A stretch of DNA of 64,000 nucleotides from Coriobacteriia bacterium (GCA_030530215.1 JAUMVJ010000001.1:182168-246167); one strand, 5' to 3'. Positions 52,126 to 61,105 are shown, counted from the stretch's first letter. Numbers and translations: made by a program. The notes: a model not told the origin generated them from the letters alone.

Positions 52126-55100
52126 CTACAGGTCGAGCAGAGGATGGATGTCGGCCATGGTGACGTGGCGCTTCTTCCAGGCAACAACCACCGTGAACAG
52201 GAAGAACACGATTGCGTAGCAGGCGACGATCGCAGCATCCTGGCTTGCAGGGAAGGTGCCGATGCCCGTCATCAGCTGACGCATGCCCTCGACGACGTAG
52301 GTCATCGGGAACAGCGGGTTGATGATATTGAAGAAGTCGGGCTCCATGACGATGGGGAAGGTACCTGCCGCAGAGGTCATCTGCAAGGTCAGCACCAAGA
52401 CGGCGATGAAGCGGCCCGGGAAGCCGAAGGCGGCAACCAGGAACTGCACCATGGCGGTGAAGCACATCGCGGTGATGATGCCCATGCCGTAGTAACCCAC
52501 CACGTTGTTGATTTGCGCGCCCAAGCCGAACTGCACGAAGGCCTGCGCGATCATCGTGGAAGCGATGCTGAAGCACACCATGGGCAGGTAGCTTGCGATC
52601 GCGTTGACGAAGGGGTTGGCGCCCGAAAGGCCCAGGCGGGAGTTCAGGCTGCGGAACAAGAAGCAGTTGAAGATCGCGCCGACCCAAACGCCCAGGGCGA
52701 TGAAGAAGGGTGCGAAGCCGGTGCCGTAATTCTCGACGCTGGTGTAGTAATCCTCGTCAAGCTCGACGGGCTCGGACATCTGCTCCTTCTTGTCGGACTT
52801 TTCCTTGTCCGTGTAGCTCATCTGATCGACGCCGTCCTTCAAGCCGTCGTGCAGCTCGTCGGCGCCGTCTTTGGCGGTGCTCAGGCCGTCGGTCAAAGTG
52901 CTCGATCCGCTGGCGAGCTTGCTTGCGCCGCTGCTGATTTGGCCCGCGCCGCTAACGGCGGAAGGCGCGCTGCTTGCAAGCTTGCTGGAGCCTGCGGCCA
53001 GCTGGCTGATGCCATCGACCAAGGTGGGCGTGGCTTCGTTCAGTTGGCTCATGCCGGAAGACAAGGTACCCGCACCTTCGGCAAGCGCCGTCAAGCCGCT
53101 TGCGTCGGAGTCGTCGGTGGCCGAGGAGCCAACCAGCTGCTGCAAGCCCGCATGGATGGAGGTTGCGCCGGAGGCCAACTTGCCAAGGGCTTCGTCGCCG
53201 GCAAGGTCCGCTGCTCCATCAGCAAGATCTTGCATGCCCGCGGTAAGAGCAGGCATGTTGCTATTAAGACTAGACAGGCCGCTGTTCACGGCATTCGCGC
53301 CGCCGACCAGCGTCTTCTGATTGTCATCACTGCCCAAGGAGTTGATAGCGCTCTGCAGGCCGTCGGAGACCTTGGAGGCGCCTGCACTCAAAACCTGCAG
53401 TTCCGTGCTCAATGCGGATATGTCGGAGCTCTTTGATTCGATGCCATCGTGGACCTGTTTCACTGCAGTGGCGCAAGCCGTTGCGGTTCCCGCCTGTGAG
53501 GCCACTTGCTTGTTCACGCTATCCACCGTGGACTTTGCCGAGGCGAGCGCATCGGTCGCCGTAGAAACCTTATTGTTCGCGGTAGTCAGGTTCTCGGAAG
53601 AAGCAGCCGCCTTGGTGGCCACATCGGAAACATTGTTTTCGGCGGCTTTAACGCTTGCCGTAGCTGAATCCGCGCTCTGCTCGGCTTCATCGGCCGCGCT
53701 CTTGGCATCACTGGCCAGCTTTTGAGCAGAGCTTGCATTACCTGCCGCACTCGACACCTTGCTCTTGGCACTCTTGACCTTATCCCAGTCGGAAGAGCTG
53801 ATCACCAGAACCTCTTCGGTACTTCCGTCGTCCTTCGTTATCGTCTTTTTGGTTACGTCGACATCCTTGAGGCTGGAGTTCGCCGATGAAACATCGTCAG
53901 CAACATCACTAATCTTGTTCGAGGCATCCTCAACCTTGCTTGACGCCCTACCGGACCTCGAGTCAACGGTTTCCACGCTATTCTTAGCAGCCTCGATCGA
54001 GCTCTTGGCGTCATTCGCCGCCGTGGCCGCGTCGGACTGCTGCGTGGAAGCGTTCGTCAAAGGAGTCGAGACATCGCTCATAGCATCCTGAGCATCCTTA
54101 ATGGAGCTTGATGCGCTGCTTAAACCAGAATTGTTCAAGGCGCTAGCGCCAGACTCAAGCGCCGTTTTGCCACTTTCAAGAGCCTTTAACGCACTCTGCA
54201 TGGTTTCAGGGAGATCCTTCGTTTTCTCGGCAAGCTCGCTTGCCCCTGCGCTCACCTGATCGGCTCCGCTCTTGGCAACAGGCAAACCGGTTTCCTTGTC
54301 GGCAAGCTGTTTCAGGCCTGCATACAAAGAGCTGGAACCCGTGGAGAGCTTCTCGATAGCTGGCACAACCTCGTTGCTAACCTTTGTGTTGAGCTCGTTT
54401 GCGCCGCTTGAAAGCTTCTGCGCACCGACAAGCGCCGCCTGAGTGCCCTCGTCAAGCTGAGCCGAACCCGCGCTCAAAACGGAGGCGCCAGCAAGCGCCG
54501 TGGTGGCGCCGGAAGAAAGACTCTTGGCGCCATCGGAGAGCTGCTGAGTGCTGCTTTCCAGGGAAGAGGTGCCGTCCTTGAGCTGATTGGCGCCGGCAGC
54601 CAGGGTGCTGGTGCCGTCGGAAAGCTTCTGCAAGCCCGACTTCAGCTCGTCGGAGCCATCAACAAGTTTATATAGGTTGGTCGTGATTTTGCCGGAGCCC
54701 TCCTCGGCGTCGGCCAAGCCATCGTACAGCTCAAGCGCGCCATCAACGGCTTCCTGCAGGTCATCGCCCGCATCGGTGATCTTGTCGAACACCGTGCCGA
54801 AGTATTCCTCAACCACCGACTGGTTAACCTTGCTCACCAGCTGTTTCCAGGCATTCTCGCCGATCTGGCTGGCAAGCATGTTGGCCGATTCGTCGTAGTC
54901 GACCACGATGTTGGCCTTCTCGGGATCACTCGTATCAGCCGAGGCTATCTGCTCCGAAAAATCCTTGGGCAGGGTGCAGATCATGTAGTAGGTGCCGTCC
55001 TTCATGCCCTGCTTGGCCTCTTTTTCGCTGACGAAACTCCAACCCAGGCTTTCATCCTCGGGCTGGTCTTTCAGGCGCTGTACCACCTCGTCGCCGACGT

Positions 55101-55317
55101 TGCGCTCCTCGCCATTGATGGTTGCGCCCTCGTCGTTGTTGACCACCGCCACAGGAACCTGGTTCAAATGAGCGTAAGGGTCAAGGAAGGCCGACAAATA
55201 AAAACCGGCAAAAATGACAGGAATCAGGATGACACCCGCCAAGGCAACCTTCATAGCCAGCGTTGCCGAGGTGTTCTTCGCCATCATCGCCGCAAAGCGA
55301 GCTCCACGAAATGCCAT
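52126..55317 (-). CDS. YhgE/Pip family membrane protein with very long helical extracellular part
   Basis: A 1063-residue protein of the ABC-2-like YhgE/Pip family (includes phage infection protein and type VII-linked EsaA relatives). One N-terminal membrane helix (about 22-46) is followed by PVAVVNNDEGA and the exported domain. About 650 residues of short helical repeats come next, with words like LSDGTSTLAAG, LASGSSTLTDG and LSAGASKVSDG. At least five membrane helices (about 850-1045) end it. The repeats likely form a long coiled stalk outside the cell. It starts 2 nt after the ATPase-like gene. Transport of a lipid or drug is inferred only from family membership. Confidence 0.88.
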   Translation of the reverse strand: MAFRGARFAAMMAKNTSATLAMKVALAGVILIPVIFAGFYLSAFLDPYAHLNQVPVAVVNNDEGATINGEERNVGDEVVQRLKDQPEDESLGWSFVSEKEAKQGMKDGTYYMICTLPKDFSEQIASADTSDPEKANIVVDYDESANMLASQIGENAWKQLVSKVNQSVVEEYFGTVFDKITDAGDDLQEAVDGALELYDGLADAEEGSGKITTNLYKLVDGSDELKSGLQKLSDGTSTLAAGANQLKDGTSSLESSTQQLSDGAKSLSSGATTALAGASVLSAGSAQLDEGTQAALVGAQKLSSGANELNTKVSNEVVPAIEKLSTGSSSLYAGLKQLADKETGLPVAKSGADQVSAGASELAEKTKDLPETMQSALKALESGKTALESGASALNNSGLSSASSSIKDAQDAMSDVSTPLTNASTQQSDAATAANDAKSSIEAAKNSVETVDSRSGRASSKVEDASNKISDVADDVSSANSSLKDVDVTKKTITKDDGSTEEVLVISSSDWDKVKSAKSKVSSAAGNASSAQKLASDAKSAADEAEQSADSATASVKAAENNVSDVATKAAASSENLTTANNKVSTATDALASAKSTVDSVNKQVASQAGTATACATAVKQVHDGIESKSSDISALSTELQVLSAGASKVSDGLQSAINSLGSDDNQKTLVGGANAVNSGLSSLNSNMPALTAGMQDLADGAADLAGDEALGKLASGATSIHAGLQQLVGSSATDDSDASGLTALAEGAGTLSSGMSQLNEATPTLVDGISQLAAGSSKLASSAPSAVSGAGQISSGASKLASGSSTLTDGLSTAKDGADELHDGLKDGVDQMSYTDKEKSDKKEQMSEPVELDEDYYTSVENYGTGFAPFFIALGVWVGAIFNCFLFRSLNSRLGLSGANPFVNAIASYLPMVCFSIASTMIAQAFVQFGLGAQINNVVGYYGMGIITAMCFTAMVQFLVAAFGFPGRFIAVLVLTLQMTSAAGTFPIVMEPDFFNIINPLFPMTYVVEGMRQLMTGIGTFPASQDAAIVACYAIVFFLFTVVVAWKKRHVTMADIHPLLDL

Positions 55318-55319
55318 GG

Positions 55320-56120
55320 CTACTTACTCCTTTCCAGCGGAACAACCTGGTCGGCTCCCTCGGCGAAGCTGGGCTCCGTCAAGGCTACGAGCACGATCAT
55401 GTTGCGCGTGTGCGCAAGATTCTCAAGGATGCTCACGAGCTTACGTGTCTGCTCGTGGTTAAGGCTGTGCTCAACATCATCGACCGCCAAGATCTTGGGA
55501 TCACTTGCCATGCCCAAGGCGATGCCTAGGCGAACCATCTCAGGCTCGCTCAGTTCGCGAACGCGCATGTTGAAGGTGTGGCCCAAATCCCAACTATCAA
55601 GGTAGGCCTGCACGTCGTCTTTACGATGGCGCTTCTTGAACAACTCAAGCTCGGCGGCCATAACGGAGCGAACCTTCAAATTGGTTTCAAGCTCGTTCAA
55701 GCCCGAGAACAGGCCCAAGCCCGCCATGCGACGAACCTTGCCACCGCCGCGGGGCAGCTTGTGGCCACCCACGGTCAGGGAGCCGCGGTTGAACTTCATG
55801 CGCCCAGCCAAGGTAAGGATCAAAGGCGTTTTGCCTGCACCGTGCTCACCGGTAACCGCAACAAAAGAACCAAGCGGTATCTGAAGGTTCACGTCGTCAA
55901 AGGGCTTGCCCAAGGGGGACCTTAAGCCAAGGCCTTCGGCGACGATGAACGGCTCCGCGGCTGCGGCATCGCTGCTCGCGCTAGCGCCGGCTGCAACGGG
56001 CGTACTGCTCACAGCGGCCGTGTGCGCTTCCTTCCCGGCGACGGCTTGCGCTGCCGGCGCATTGGACGCGGATGCCTGCGCTTGCGGCATCGACGTTTGC
56101 GTTTCCTGTGTGACTTCCAA
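55320..56120 (-). CDS. ABC-type ATPase-like protein with degenerate motifs
   Basis: A 266-residue protein. The first 55 residues are low-complexity (Ala, Ser, Gln); the rest follows an ABC ATPase fold. Walker A is GEHGAGKTP (91-99). The signature is LSEPE (180-184) instead of LSGGQ, Walker B is LAVDD (201-205) with Asp in place of the catalytic Glu, and no switch His is seen after VLVAL (T at about 228). So ATP may bind but turnover should be weak. The start is a TTG at 56120, 8 nt after AAGGGG; the next ATG (codon 11) lacks a site. It is the first gene of the ABC-YhgE-TetR unit. Confidence 0.8.
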   Translation of the reverse strand: MEVTQETQTSMPQAQASASNAPAAQAVAGKEAHTAAVSSTPVAAGASASSDAAAAEPFIVAEGLGLRSPLGKPFDDVNLQIPLGSFVAVTGEHGAGKTPLILTLAGRMKFNRGSLTVGGHKLPRGGGKVRRMAGLGLFSGLNELETNLKVRSVMAAELELFKKRHRKDDVQAYLDSWDLGHTFNMRVRELSEPEMVRLGIALGMASDPKILAVDDVEHSLNHEQTRKLVSILENLAHTRNMIVLVALTEPSFAEGADQVVPLERSK

Positions 56121-56185
56121 AAGGAAACCCCTTCACTAGTAAGTCTTCGACTTTGCTGGGACCGAACAGCCAATCCCGAAGAGCC

Positions 56186-56224
56186 AAAAACACCACTCGC
56201 TTGCGCAGTGCGACAAGACGAGTG
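56186..56224 (-). terminator. Terminator-like hairpin in the operon leader
   Basis: On the minus strand CACTCG-T-CTTG pairs with CAAG-CGAGTG around 10 nt and is followed by GTGTTTTTGG. It lies between the operator and the first gene, so it could attenuate transcription. Folding was judged by eye. Confidence 0.45.
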
Positions 56225-56243
56225 ATGCTTTGCCTTCGTTTTT

Positions 56244-56261
56244 TGACTGACCGGTCAGTCA
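56244..56261. promoter_or_regulatory. TetR-type operator
   Basis: TGACTGACCGGTCAGTCA, a perfect 18-bp palindrome 124 nt upstream of the ATPase-like gene. TetR-family repressors commonly bind sites of this length and symmetry. Its position before an operon ending in tetR makes it the likely binding site. Confidence 0.7.
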
Positions 56262-56448
56262 GTTTTCGACTTGATAGTGATTAAACACACGCGCAAGGGC
56301 AAGGAAAATTTTGAGAATTTCACTTCACGGACACAGTTAGTCGTAAATGCCGACCTGGGTTTAAACATATTCAAACAAGTTGTTTAATTTTTAGCTGAGT
56401 GCCTGAAAAAGGTCTGACCGATGCGGCAGGTTTGAACCTTTGCCGCCG

Positions 56449-57825
56449 TTAACGAACCCTCACAAGATTGATTGCGAAAACCAGCACGGCGCATGCGGCG
56501 GAGAAAGCATATGCGCACTGATAGCCCAGGAGCATAGACCCCGCAACAGCCGGGATGATGGTGATGAAGGCCATGACGATCGCCGTTGAGAACGAGGCGA
56601 AGGCCTGACGCACCACCGTGCCGAACGACGAGCCGTCGGTCATAAGGCTATGGGGCAAATCGCTCATCGACCAAGTGTTCATAGGGCTTATCAGGCCTGA
56701 AACGCCCGCCTGGCGCACGCCTTGAAGCAGCGCGACCAACCAAAACGGCATGCCGGCGTCTGCGAAAACCATGGGCACCGAGCCCAGCACCAAAAGCGCG
56801 CTACCGCACAGCACAACGGGGAAAGCACCAAACTTGTCGCTGGCAAAACCTGCCAAGGGATTGAACACCAGCGCAACCGCCGCGCCCGAGAGCATAACAA
56901 TGCCCGAGTCCAAAGCCGAACCACCCATGACGTTTTGAACGAAGAGCGGCGTGAGCAAGGTGATGCACAAAAAGCTTGCCCACAGGAAATTGAGCGACCA
57001 AAAGCCCGCTCGGTATTTCCGCGATTGCATGATCGCCAGGTTAATAAGGGGGTGCTCCACCTTCGTTTGCCGCCAAAGGAACACGGCGAACACGGCCAAA
57101 CCCGCGACTACCGGCACCCAAACGTAGACGCTCGATACGCCAAAACTCGAGACGTTGGAAAAACCGAGGAGCAAACCCACCAGGCCCACGGTTGAAAGCA
57201 GGAAAGAAAGAAGGTCGAACTTGAGCGCGGAGGCTTGGGGCTTTTGCGTTTGGGGAACCAGCGCGCAGCAAGCAAGCAAAACCAGGGAAAGCAAAAGCAG
57301 CGCCACGAAGAAGCTCCGCCAACCAGCCAGATCGACGAAAATGCCGCCAATCGTCGGGCCCACGTTGGGCGAGAATCCCATTGCGATACCGGCAACGCCC
57401 ATCACGCCGCCGCGGCGTTCAGGCGGAAAGCTCTGCATGATGACGCTCATCATCATAGGTACCGTGATGCCCGCGCTCACCGCCTGCAGGATTCGGCCCA
57501 AAATCAAAACCTCGAAATTAAGCGCAACCGCGGCAAGAAAGGCGCCCGCAACCAGCATAACGGCGCAGGCCACAATGATGCGACGATATGAAAACCTGCG
57601 CATCAAAAACGGAACGACAGGAACCGTGACGCCCAAAGTGAGCATGTAGATGGTGGTGGCCCATTGAGCAAGCGCAGGCTCGACGCCTAAATCCACGCTT
57701 ACCGAGTTGAGCATCGCATTGAGCGCCGTTTGCGAAAGATTGCCCAAACTCGAGATGAGGATGATCACCGCAATAAGGCCAATCACCCCCCTGCTGGTGC
57801 CGGGCTGCTTGCTGGCTTTTACCAT
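56449..57825 (-). CDS. MFS transporter, DHA2-type drug:proton antiporter
   Basis: A 458-residue membrane exporter with about 12-14 hydrophobic helices. The early part has NAMLNSVSVDLGVEPALAQW and the antiporter motif region GIAMGFSPNVGPTIGGIFVDLAGWR (motif C). The substrate is likely a drug or toxic metabolite. The ATG at 57825 follows GAGGAGG; the open frame back to 57957 is not needed. A promoter with an overlapping palindrome about 410 nt upstream and a large hairpin in between suggest a regulated leader. Confidence 0.9.
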   Translation of the reverse strand: MVKASKQPGTSRGVIGLIAVIILISSLGNLSQTALNAMLNSVSVDLGVEPALAQWATTIYMLTLGVTVPVVPFLMRRFSYRRIIVACAVMLVAGAFLAAVALNFEVLILGRILQAVSAGITVPMMMSVIMQSFPPERRGGVMGVAGIAMGFSPNVGPTIGGIFVDLAGWRSFFVALLLLSLVLLACCALVPQTQKPQASALKFDLLSFLLSTVGLVGLLLGFSNVSSFGVSSVYVWVPVVAGLAVFAVFLWRQTKVEHPLINLAIMQSRKYRAGFWSLNFLWASFLCITLLTPLFVQNVMGGSALDSGIVMLSGAAVALVFNPLAGFASDKFGAFPVVLCGSALLVLGSVPMVFADAGMPFWLVALLQGVRQAGVSGLISPMNTWSMSDLPHSLMTDGSSFGTVVRQAFASFSTAIVMAFITIIPAVAGSMLLGYQCAYAFSAACAVLVFAINLVRVR

Positions 57826-57990
57826 GAGCTCCTCCTCTCGAGCAGACGATCTGCTTGGTTTTGTTTTGAAACATGATAACCGCGCAAGCGATTCCCCGAG
57901 CAAAACGCACAAGAAGAAAAGCAGGAAGCGGGGCGCAAAACTTAGCTGGCGTGCCAAGGGCTACTTGTTGCGAGCGGAAAGGAGGAAGAA

Positions 57991-58026
57991 ACAGTTGAGG
58001 GACCCGCAAGCGGGTCCCTCAACTGT
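57991..58026. repeat. Perfect 17-bp inverted repeat with AA loop
   Basis: Arms of 17 nt starting ACAGTTGAGGGACCC and its exact complement, separated by AA. No T-run of four or more follows on either side. A hairpin CCCCTGGGGAAGGGG adjoins at 58034. Confidence 0.9.
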
Positions 58027-58218
58027 TCACACTCCCCTGGGGAAGGGGACGGCCAAGCCTTCTATTGCACGATTTGAAAGCTCAGCGCTTGTTTTGGCCT
58101 GAAGGGCGCGACTCCCACAAAGGGGGCGAAGCGAGCACACGGGAGCTGGAGGACTCCTGCGTTTTGATGAAGAGGTAGATCAGAAGGATCCCCCTCGAGG
58201 AGCCTTTTGCCCCTTCAG

Positions 58219-58262
58219 AAGTTAACCACGGATAACTTAACCCGTAGCGTATAGGCTGTCAA
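58219..58262 (-). promoter_or_regulatory. Promoter with overlapping palindrome upstream of the MFS gene
   Basis: On the minus strand TTGACA (58262-58257), 16 nt, TTAAGT (58240-58235). The -10 overlaps the palindrome AAGTTA..TAACTT (58219-58238). An A/T-rich tract upstream (58263-58310) resembles an UP element. The transcript would cover the hairpin at 57991-58026 and reach the MFS start. Confidence 0.5.
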
Positions 58263-58584
58263 CACTTTTTCCTAAAAAAGTTTGCCATGGTTAATTTTTT
58301 TTCGAAATAAAGCTTTGCATAGCCCGTAAAAGGAGCTGGGTCCTTTCGGCCCCGGCACGATCCTTCGCGCCACCGGCTTACTAGCAACCCAGCTCGAATA
58401 GCGGCGGCGCAAGAGGGGTATTGCACCGACGCAGAGACCGAAGGCGGCCTCATTGCTTGTAATTATCTCACGTAATAGCTGCGCACACCGATAAACTTTA
58501 GCCAATCTATAGGTGTTTCCTATAAATCCAAAAGGTGCAACAATGGCATCGGCGCAGATACAGAGGCAAAACCACCAGCTTGCG

Positions 58585-60237
58585 CTACTTCCTCTTTCGA
58601 TAGAAGTCCATAACCACAACGGCGCTCAAAACAAAGGCGCTTATGAACATGATGTCGGCCAACACGGGCAGGCCGAAGACCTTGGGCATGCCCTCCACGC
58701 TGCTGATCAAAGCGCCCGAGACAAGTAAGCCCGCGATCATCAAACCGAGCGTCATGCGGTTGACGATGCGCGAAAGCTTAGCCAAAGGCTCGTCGGAGCC
58801 CAGCATGTTCATGTTCACCTTGAATTGCCCGCGCGTAAGCATCCTCATCATCTCGCCGGAATAAGTAGCGGCCTCATTGATGCCCTCGCCTGCAGCGCGC
58901 AGGTCGACCAGCGTGTCCTCGAGCGCTTTACCCAGGGCCTCGGGCTTCATTTGCTCGCGCCTGAGCCTGCGGTTGATGATGTCGGCGATGTTGAAGCTTC
59001 CCACGTAGGCCAGCACCGTGCCCTCAAGCGTTACCAAGGCGCGCGAAACCGCGGTCACCGAAGCCGGCAGGGTGACTTTGCACTGGCGAGTGAGCGCCAA
59101 AATATCGGTAAGGAAGGCGCCGATGTCGATGTCGGCCACGTCGCAGGATGCGTAGGAACTCAACACGTTATCGAGCTCGGAAAGCAGGCGCGGATGATCG
59201 ATTGCCTCGATGTCGACGTCGATCGCGAACGAAATGAGGGCATCTTTAAGCGCGCTGGCGTTTTGCAGGCCCACCGCCTTGATTATCTCGCCAAAGGCGC
59301 TGCGGTCGCGCGAGCTTAAGCGGCCCATGATTCCCAGGTCAAGATAGACGATCTTGCCGTCTTTGATAACGATGTTGCCTGGGTGCGGGTCGGCATGGAA
59401 GAAACCGTCGTCCAAGATCTGCTTAGCGTAGTTGTCCATCATCTTGTCGCCGATTTCAGCCAGGTCGTAACCCGCATCGACGATTTCCTCGGTATTGCGA
59501 ATCGAGGTACCGTCGACGTACTCCATCACCAGCACGTCGGGCGTGCAATACTCAAGGTAGGGCTCGGGGCAGCTGACAAAGGCAACGTCGCGATTGAGCA
59601 GGGCAAACTCACGCAGGTTCTCGGCCTCGCGCGTGAAGTCCGTCTCTTCGACGAAGGCGACCCACAATTCTTCCACCACGGCATGAAAATCGAGCATTTG
59701 ATCGTTCGGGATGAAGCGGTCAAGATGCTTGACAAGGGAGCGCAGCACATCGATGTCCTGCGCCATGACCGTGCGGACCCCGGGGCGCTGCACCTTCACG
59801 GCCACCTCGTCACCGTTAAGAAGCACGGCTTTGTGAACCTGCGCCAGCGAGGCGCTGCCCAAAGGCTTAGGGTCGATGGACTTGAAAATGCGGCCGCGAC
59901 GATCGCCGTAAATCGCGTCAAGCGCCGCCACCACCTCATCGAAAGGCAAAGGCGTTGTGTTGGCTTGCAGATGAGAGAGCTCGTCGCAGTAAGCCTGCGG
60001 CAGAATCTCCGAGCGCGTGGACAAAACCTGCCCGATCTTCATGAAGGTCGGGCCAAGGTCTTCCAGAATGGCGCGGAATTCGGCTGGGCTCACGCCGTCC
60101 TTCACATCATGCTTGCGGATGATGTGAAGAATCTCGCGCATGCGGGCAAGACGTGTCTTGCGGGTGAGCTCGTAACGCTCCTCGTATGCGATGGTTTCTT
60201 CGTTGAACAGACGATTGAAGAATGAATTTTCAGGCAT
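58585..60237 (-). CDS. AarF/ABC1/UbiB-family atypical kinase
   Basis: A 550-residue protein. The ABC1 signature KxGQ is FMKIGQVLSTRSEILP (about 64-79). The ATP-binding region GSASLAQVHKA, AVKVQRPGV and the catalytic-like FFHADPHPGNI with YLDLGIMGRL follow. Two C-terminal helices (about 495-545) anchor it in the membrane. Relatives support quinone or lipid metabolism; some extract lipids with ATP. Preceded by a phasin-like gene 48 nt upstream on the same strand, so the two form a unit. Confidence 0.9.
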   Translation of the reverse strand: MPENSFFNRLFNEETIAYEERYELTRKTRLARMREILHIIRKHDVKDGVSPAEFRAILEDLGPTFMKIGQVLSTRSEILPQAYCDELSHLQANTTPLPFDEVVAALDAIYGDRRGRIFKSIDPKPLGSASLAQVHKAVLLNGDEVAVKVQRPGVRTVMAQDIDVLRSLVKHLDRFIPNDQMLDFHAVVEELWVAFVEETDFTREAENLREFALLNRDVAFVSCPEPYLEYCTPDVLVMEYVDGTSIRNTEEIVDAGYDLAEIGDKMMDNYAKQILDDGFFHADPHPGNIVIKDGKIVYLDLGIMGRLSSRDRSAFGEIIKAVGLQNASALKDALISFAIDVDIEAIDHPRLLSELDNVLSSYASCDVADIDIGAFLTDILALTRQCKVTLPASVTAVSRALVTLEGTVLAYVGSFNIADIINRRLRREQMKPEALGKALEDTLVDLRAAGEGINEAATYSGEMMRMLTRGQFKVNMNMLGSDEPLAKLSRIVNRMTLGLMIAGLLVSGALISSVEGMPKVFGLPVLADIMFISAFVLSAVVVMDFYRKRK

Positions 60238-60285
60238 AAGGACACCTTGCGCAGAATGCGACAGGCTCGAAGCTGAATTCGAGCT

Positions 60286-60747
60286 TTACGCTTCCTTGCT
60301 CGCGTCGGCTGTAGGTGCGTCGGCGGCTGCGGCGGAATCGTCGCACACCTCGGCCTCGGCAACCTCGGCCTGGGCGGTCTCGATGTTAACGGCGATGGCG
60401 CAGATTTTCGCAACGAAAGCGGCACGGTCTTCGGGACTCATGGCCTTCATGCGCGCTTCGATGCCCAGCTCCTCGATGGGAGTGACCATGCCCGCGGCAC
60501 GCGAGGCAGCGGAAGTTAGAGCGTCGCCCGCCATGGCCGAAACGTCGCCCGCAGCGCTTTTAGCCTGCGCAGCGGCATCCTTGCTGGCGTCCTTGGCCTT
60601 GTGCTGCAGCTCCTCGCTGAAAACCTTGCCCTGTTCAAGGGAAACCTGGCCCTGCTCGATAAGTTTGTCGAGCGTTTCCTTTGCCTTTTCGTTGGTAACG
60701 GAAAGCGCGCCCAAACCTGCCAGGAAGATGTCTTGAATGCTAGCCAT
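60286..60747 (-). CDS. Phasin-like helical protein
   Basis: A 153-residue protein. The first 45 residues (MASIQDIFLAGLGALSVTNEKAKETLDKLIEQG) match the pattern of phasin-like proteins found on polyhydroxyalkanoate granules. The middle is Ala-rich with a heptad-like pattern and the end is acidic/Ala-rich. No PHA synthase is in the window, so granule binding is unproven; small proteins of this type are often encoded beside aarF genes. The ATG follows GAGAGGGG. Confidence 0.7.
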   Translation of the reverse strand: MASIQDIFLAGLGALSVTNEKAKETLDKLIEQGQVSLEQGKVFSEELQHKAKDASKDAAAQAKSAAGDVSAMAGDALTSAASRAAGMVTPIEELGIEARMKAMSPEDRAAFVAKICAIAVNIETAQAEVAEAEVCDDSAAAADAPTADASKEA

Positions 60748-61105
60748 GATGTCCCCTCTCCTTCATGGACCAAGCGCCCGAGATGCGGGCGCCCTATTCT
60801 TAATTTAACGAAGCGCCCATAAAAACGAACACGTTCGCTTTAACCATGATACCGCGTTTCTCCCGATAAACCTAGCTATTCAAGCGCATTACGCAGCAAG
60901 CACACAAGCGTGAAGCGCAACTGACGGCGCCCAAACAAGGCCATGCCGAACACGAGCAAGGCTAAACAGCTTAAACACCGCAAGAGCAGGCACAGGCAGG
61001 TTTGAATCCCCCACCGAAGTTCTTGGCGCCAGCCGCACTAACCTTGTCGTGCCAGCCGCGCCAGCCTTGCCGCACCGCCAGCCTTGTCGCGCCAGTTTTG
61101 CCGCG
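60748..61105. other. Intergenic interval between phasin-like and RND genes
   Basis: 358 nt without a gene. CGAAC-AC-GTTCG (60826-60837) lies upstream of the phasin-like gene and may be an operator. From about 61024 to 61105, degenerate copies of GCCAGCCTTG and GTCGCGCCAG recur. No clear terminator for the RND gene was found. Confidence 0.45.
61024..61105. repeat. Degenerate short tandem repeat after the RND gene
   Basis: About five units of 14-20 nt related to CCAGCCTTGTCGCGCCAG, with many substitutions, right after the RND stop codon. Confidence 0.45.

Larger units (their letters stand above)
56121..56448. other. Control region of the ABC-YhgE-TetR operon
   Basis: 328 nt without a gene. 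It holds the palindrome at 56244 and the hairpin at 56186, both entered separately, and a 13-nt palindrome AAACAAGTTGTTT (56373-56385) of unknown role. The MFS gene ends at 56449 without a clear T-run terminator. Confidence 0.5.
57826..58584. other. Long structured intergenic region upstream of the MFS gene
   Basis: 759 nt without a convincing gene. The minus-strand frame at 58272-58619 has no ribosome-binding site and mixed composition, so I left it out. It contains a promoter/palindrome at 58219-58262, a perfect inverted repeat at 57991-58026, and a GAGCTGGGT/ACCCAGCTC pairing (about 58332-58396) enclosing further GC-rich stems. Confidence 0.5.

Noticed and set aside
51526..53436. 636-codon plus-strand frame opposite the TetR and YhgE genes
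   Set aside because: It spans two real minus-strand genes, has Arg/Gly/His-biased content and lacks a start signal.
58272..58619. 115-codon minus-strand frame between aarF and the MFS gene
   Set aside because: It overlaps the aarF end, has no ribosome-binding site, and its middle part corresponds to a self-pairing DNA segment, so I treat the region as non-coding.
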